Shown: piece by piece, positions 63,411 through 64,000 of the stretch
Layout: every line of letters begins with the position of its first letter
How positions within the stretch are numbered: position 1 is the first letter of the stretch
Source of the DNA: Marinomonas sargassi
GTDB taxonomy: Bacteria; Pseudomonadota; Gammaproteobacteria; Pseudomonadales; Marinomonadaceae
Length of the DNA stretch: 64,000 nt
Assembly: GCF_025716875.1 (NCBI RefSeq)
Contig: NZ_JAOVZB010000001.1
Coordinates: forward strand, 868,001 to 932,000
Reading direction: 5' to 3'
Notes under the pieces: generated by a model
Database searches by the model: none
What the model saw: the letters and a program-made list of their open reading frames with translations, nothing else
Told to the model about the DNA's origin: nothing
Program-made: the position numbers and the translations under genes

Positions 63411-64000
63411 ATGCGGCGGATTTTCTTCTACTTTTTTGGGGTCATCTTTAGCGCTTTATGCGTGCCCGCTTATGGAGAAGATTTTTCGTTGAGCGTGATT
63501 GATGGTGAAGACTTCTATAATCGTTATCCAAGTCAGGCTCCGCTTGCAGAGCAGTTCTCCGCTATTATTAGCTCCCCCCCTGTTCCGATCCGAATCGTTC
63601 AGAGTGAACCAGTACGTATTGCCGTATTGCTTTTTGGACGACTAGACTCCATTGAAAATAGAGCTATGTTGAGAACCTTTCGTCAGCGAATGCGAGAAGT
63701 TGGCATAGAGTATCGCTTGGATACTTATGTGGTAGATGATCAAGACGATAAGATAACGCCTTATTTTGAAGTTCAAAAAGCGCAACCGGACTATCTTATT
63801 GTCACCAAAATGGGCTTTCTTCAGCGCCGTTTCATAGAAGGCTTTTTACCTTCTTCTCACACAAAAGTGATTGTTTATGGCTTCGCTTCTCCTTTATTGC
63901 ATTGGTTGGACTCTCCGCCACTTATGTATATTGGTTTTAATCAGCATCAAGCGACGAAGACGTTAGCTAGTTTTCTAGAACGTAACCTTTCAGAAGGTGA
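63411..64000 (+). CDS. LuxP-like periplasmic binding protein (5' part, runs off right edge)
   Basis: Open frame from ATG 63411 to the window end (196 complete codons). A short signal peptide (MRRIFFYFFGVIFSALCVPAYG) leads into a periplasmic-binding type I fold. Segment by segment it follows V. harveyi LuxP as I remember it: GEDFYNRYPSQAPL, PVPIRIVQSEPVRIAVLLFG, QPDYLIVTKM and PPLMYIGFNQHQATKTLASF. Positions that contact autoinducer-2 differ (Q77 to L, W82 to N, N159 to G), so the ligand is probably not AI-2. A sensor kinase or diguanylate cyclase may follow outside the window. Confidence 0.7.
   Translation, partial: MRRIFFYFFGVIFSALCVPAYGEDFSLSVIDGEDFYNRYPSQAPLAEQFSAIISSPPVPIRIVQSEPVRIAVLLFGRLDSIENRAMLRTFRQRMREVGIEYRLDTYVVDDQDDKITPYFEVQKAQPDYLIVTKMGFLQRRFIEGFLPSSHTKVIVYGFASPLLHWLDSPPLMYIGFNQHQATKTLASFLERNLSEG

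Noticed and set aside
1..64000. CRISPR arrays, insertion sequences, prophage genes, rRNA
   Set aside because: Looked for regularly spaced repeats, transposase or integrase motifs and rRNA segments while reading; none seen.

Overview
The window looks like a chromosomal segment of a marine gammaproteobacterium of the Oceanospirillales type, most likely Marinomonas or a close relative. This is inferred from gene content and gene order (oxyR-recG, gmk-rpoZ-spoT, ftsY-ftsE-ftsX-rpoH, metX-metW-rdgB-hemW, gshB-tonB, tkt-epd-pgk-fba) and from remembered similarity of individual proteins to Pseudomonas and Halomonas homologues; no database search was possible. Most of the window is ordinary core genome with moderate GC. 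One AT-rich accessory block (about 22.3-30.0 kb) carries defence genes.

Layout, left to right. 1-1783: 5' part of ubiC and an HDOD signalling protein, minus strand. 1821-6603: an amino-acid ABC transporter operon aapJQMP (minus) behind a very good sigma-54 promoter, divergent from lrp. 7114-11845: an orphan helix-hairpin-helix protein, recG and oxyR (minus), then a YeeZ-like epimerase (plus). 11909-16728: ridA, spoT, rpoZ, gmk and an MFS exporter, all minus. 17295-22252: a plus-strand cluster of a two-part DUF3100-like membrane protein, an M20 amidohydrolase, a LysR regulator and L-serine dehydratase, which together suggest uptake and breakdown of an N-acylated or serine-containing compound.

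22898-30028 is the defence island: two overlapping 5-methylcytosine methyltransferase genes, a McrB-like AAA+ protein and a DUF2357/PD-(D/E)XK nuclease, an arrangement resembling LlaJI/BsuMI-type restriction, followed by a convergent MntA-HepT toxin-antitoxin pair. No integrase or transposase is seen. It sits between sdaA and the yicC/rph pair.

31953-41635 is a sugar-uptake region: a GtsABCD-like ABC transporter behind an OmpR-type regulator and sensor kinase (minus), divergent from a PfkB fructokinase and a GH13 alpha-glucosidase (plus). The enzymes would fit import and intracellular cleavage of sucrose or a similar alpha-glucoside. 41733-47372 holds hemW, rdgB, metW, metX, rsmD and a degenerate M16 peptidase (minus); 47543-51503 holds ftsY, ftsE, ftsX and rpoH (plus); 51597-57240 holds tonB, gshB, a TolC-like protein, rsmE and metK (minus). 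metK is preceded by mutually exclusive hairpins that look like a transcription attenuator. 57613-63047 is tkt-epd-pgk-fba (plus), then tRNA-Leu(UAG) and the start of a LuxP-like periplasmic binding protein running off the right edge.
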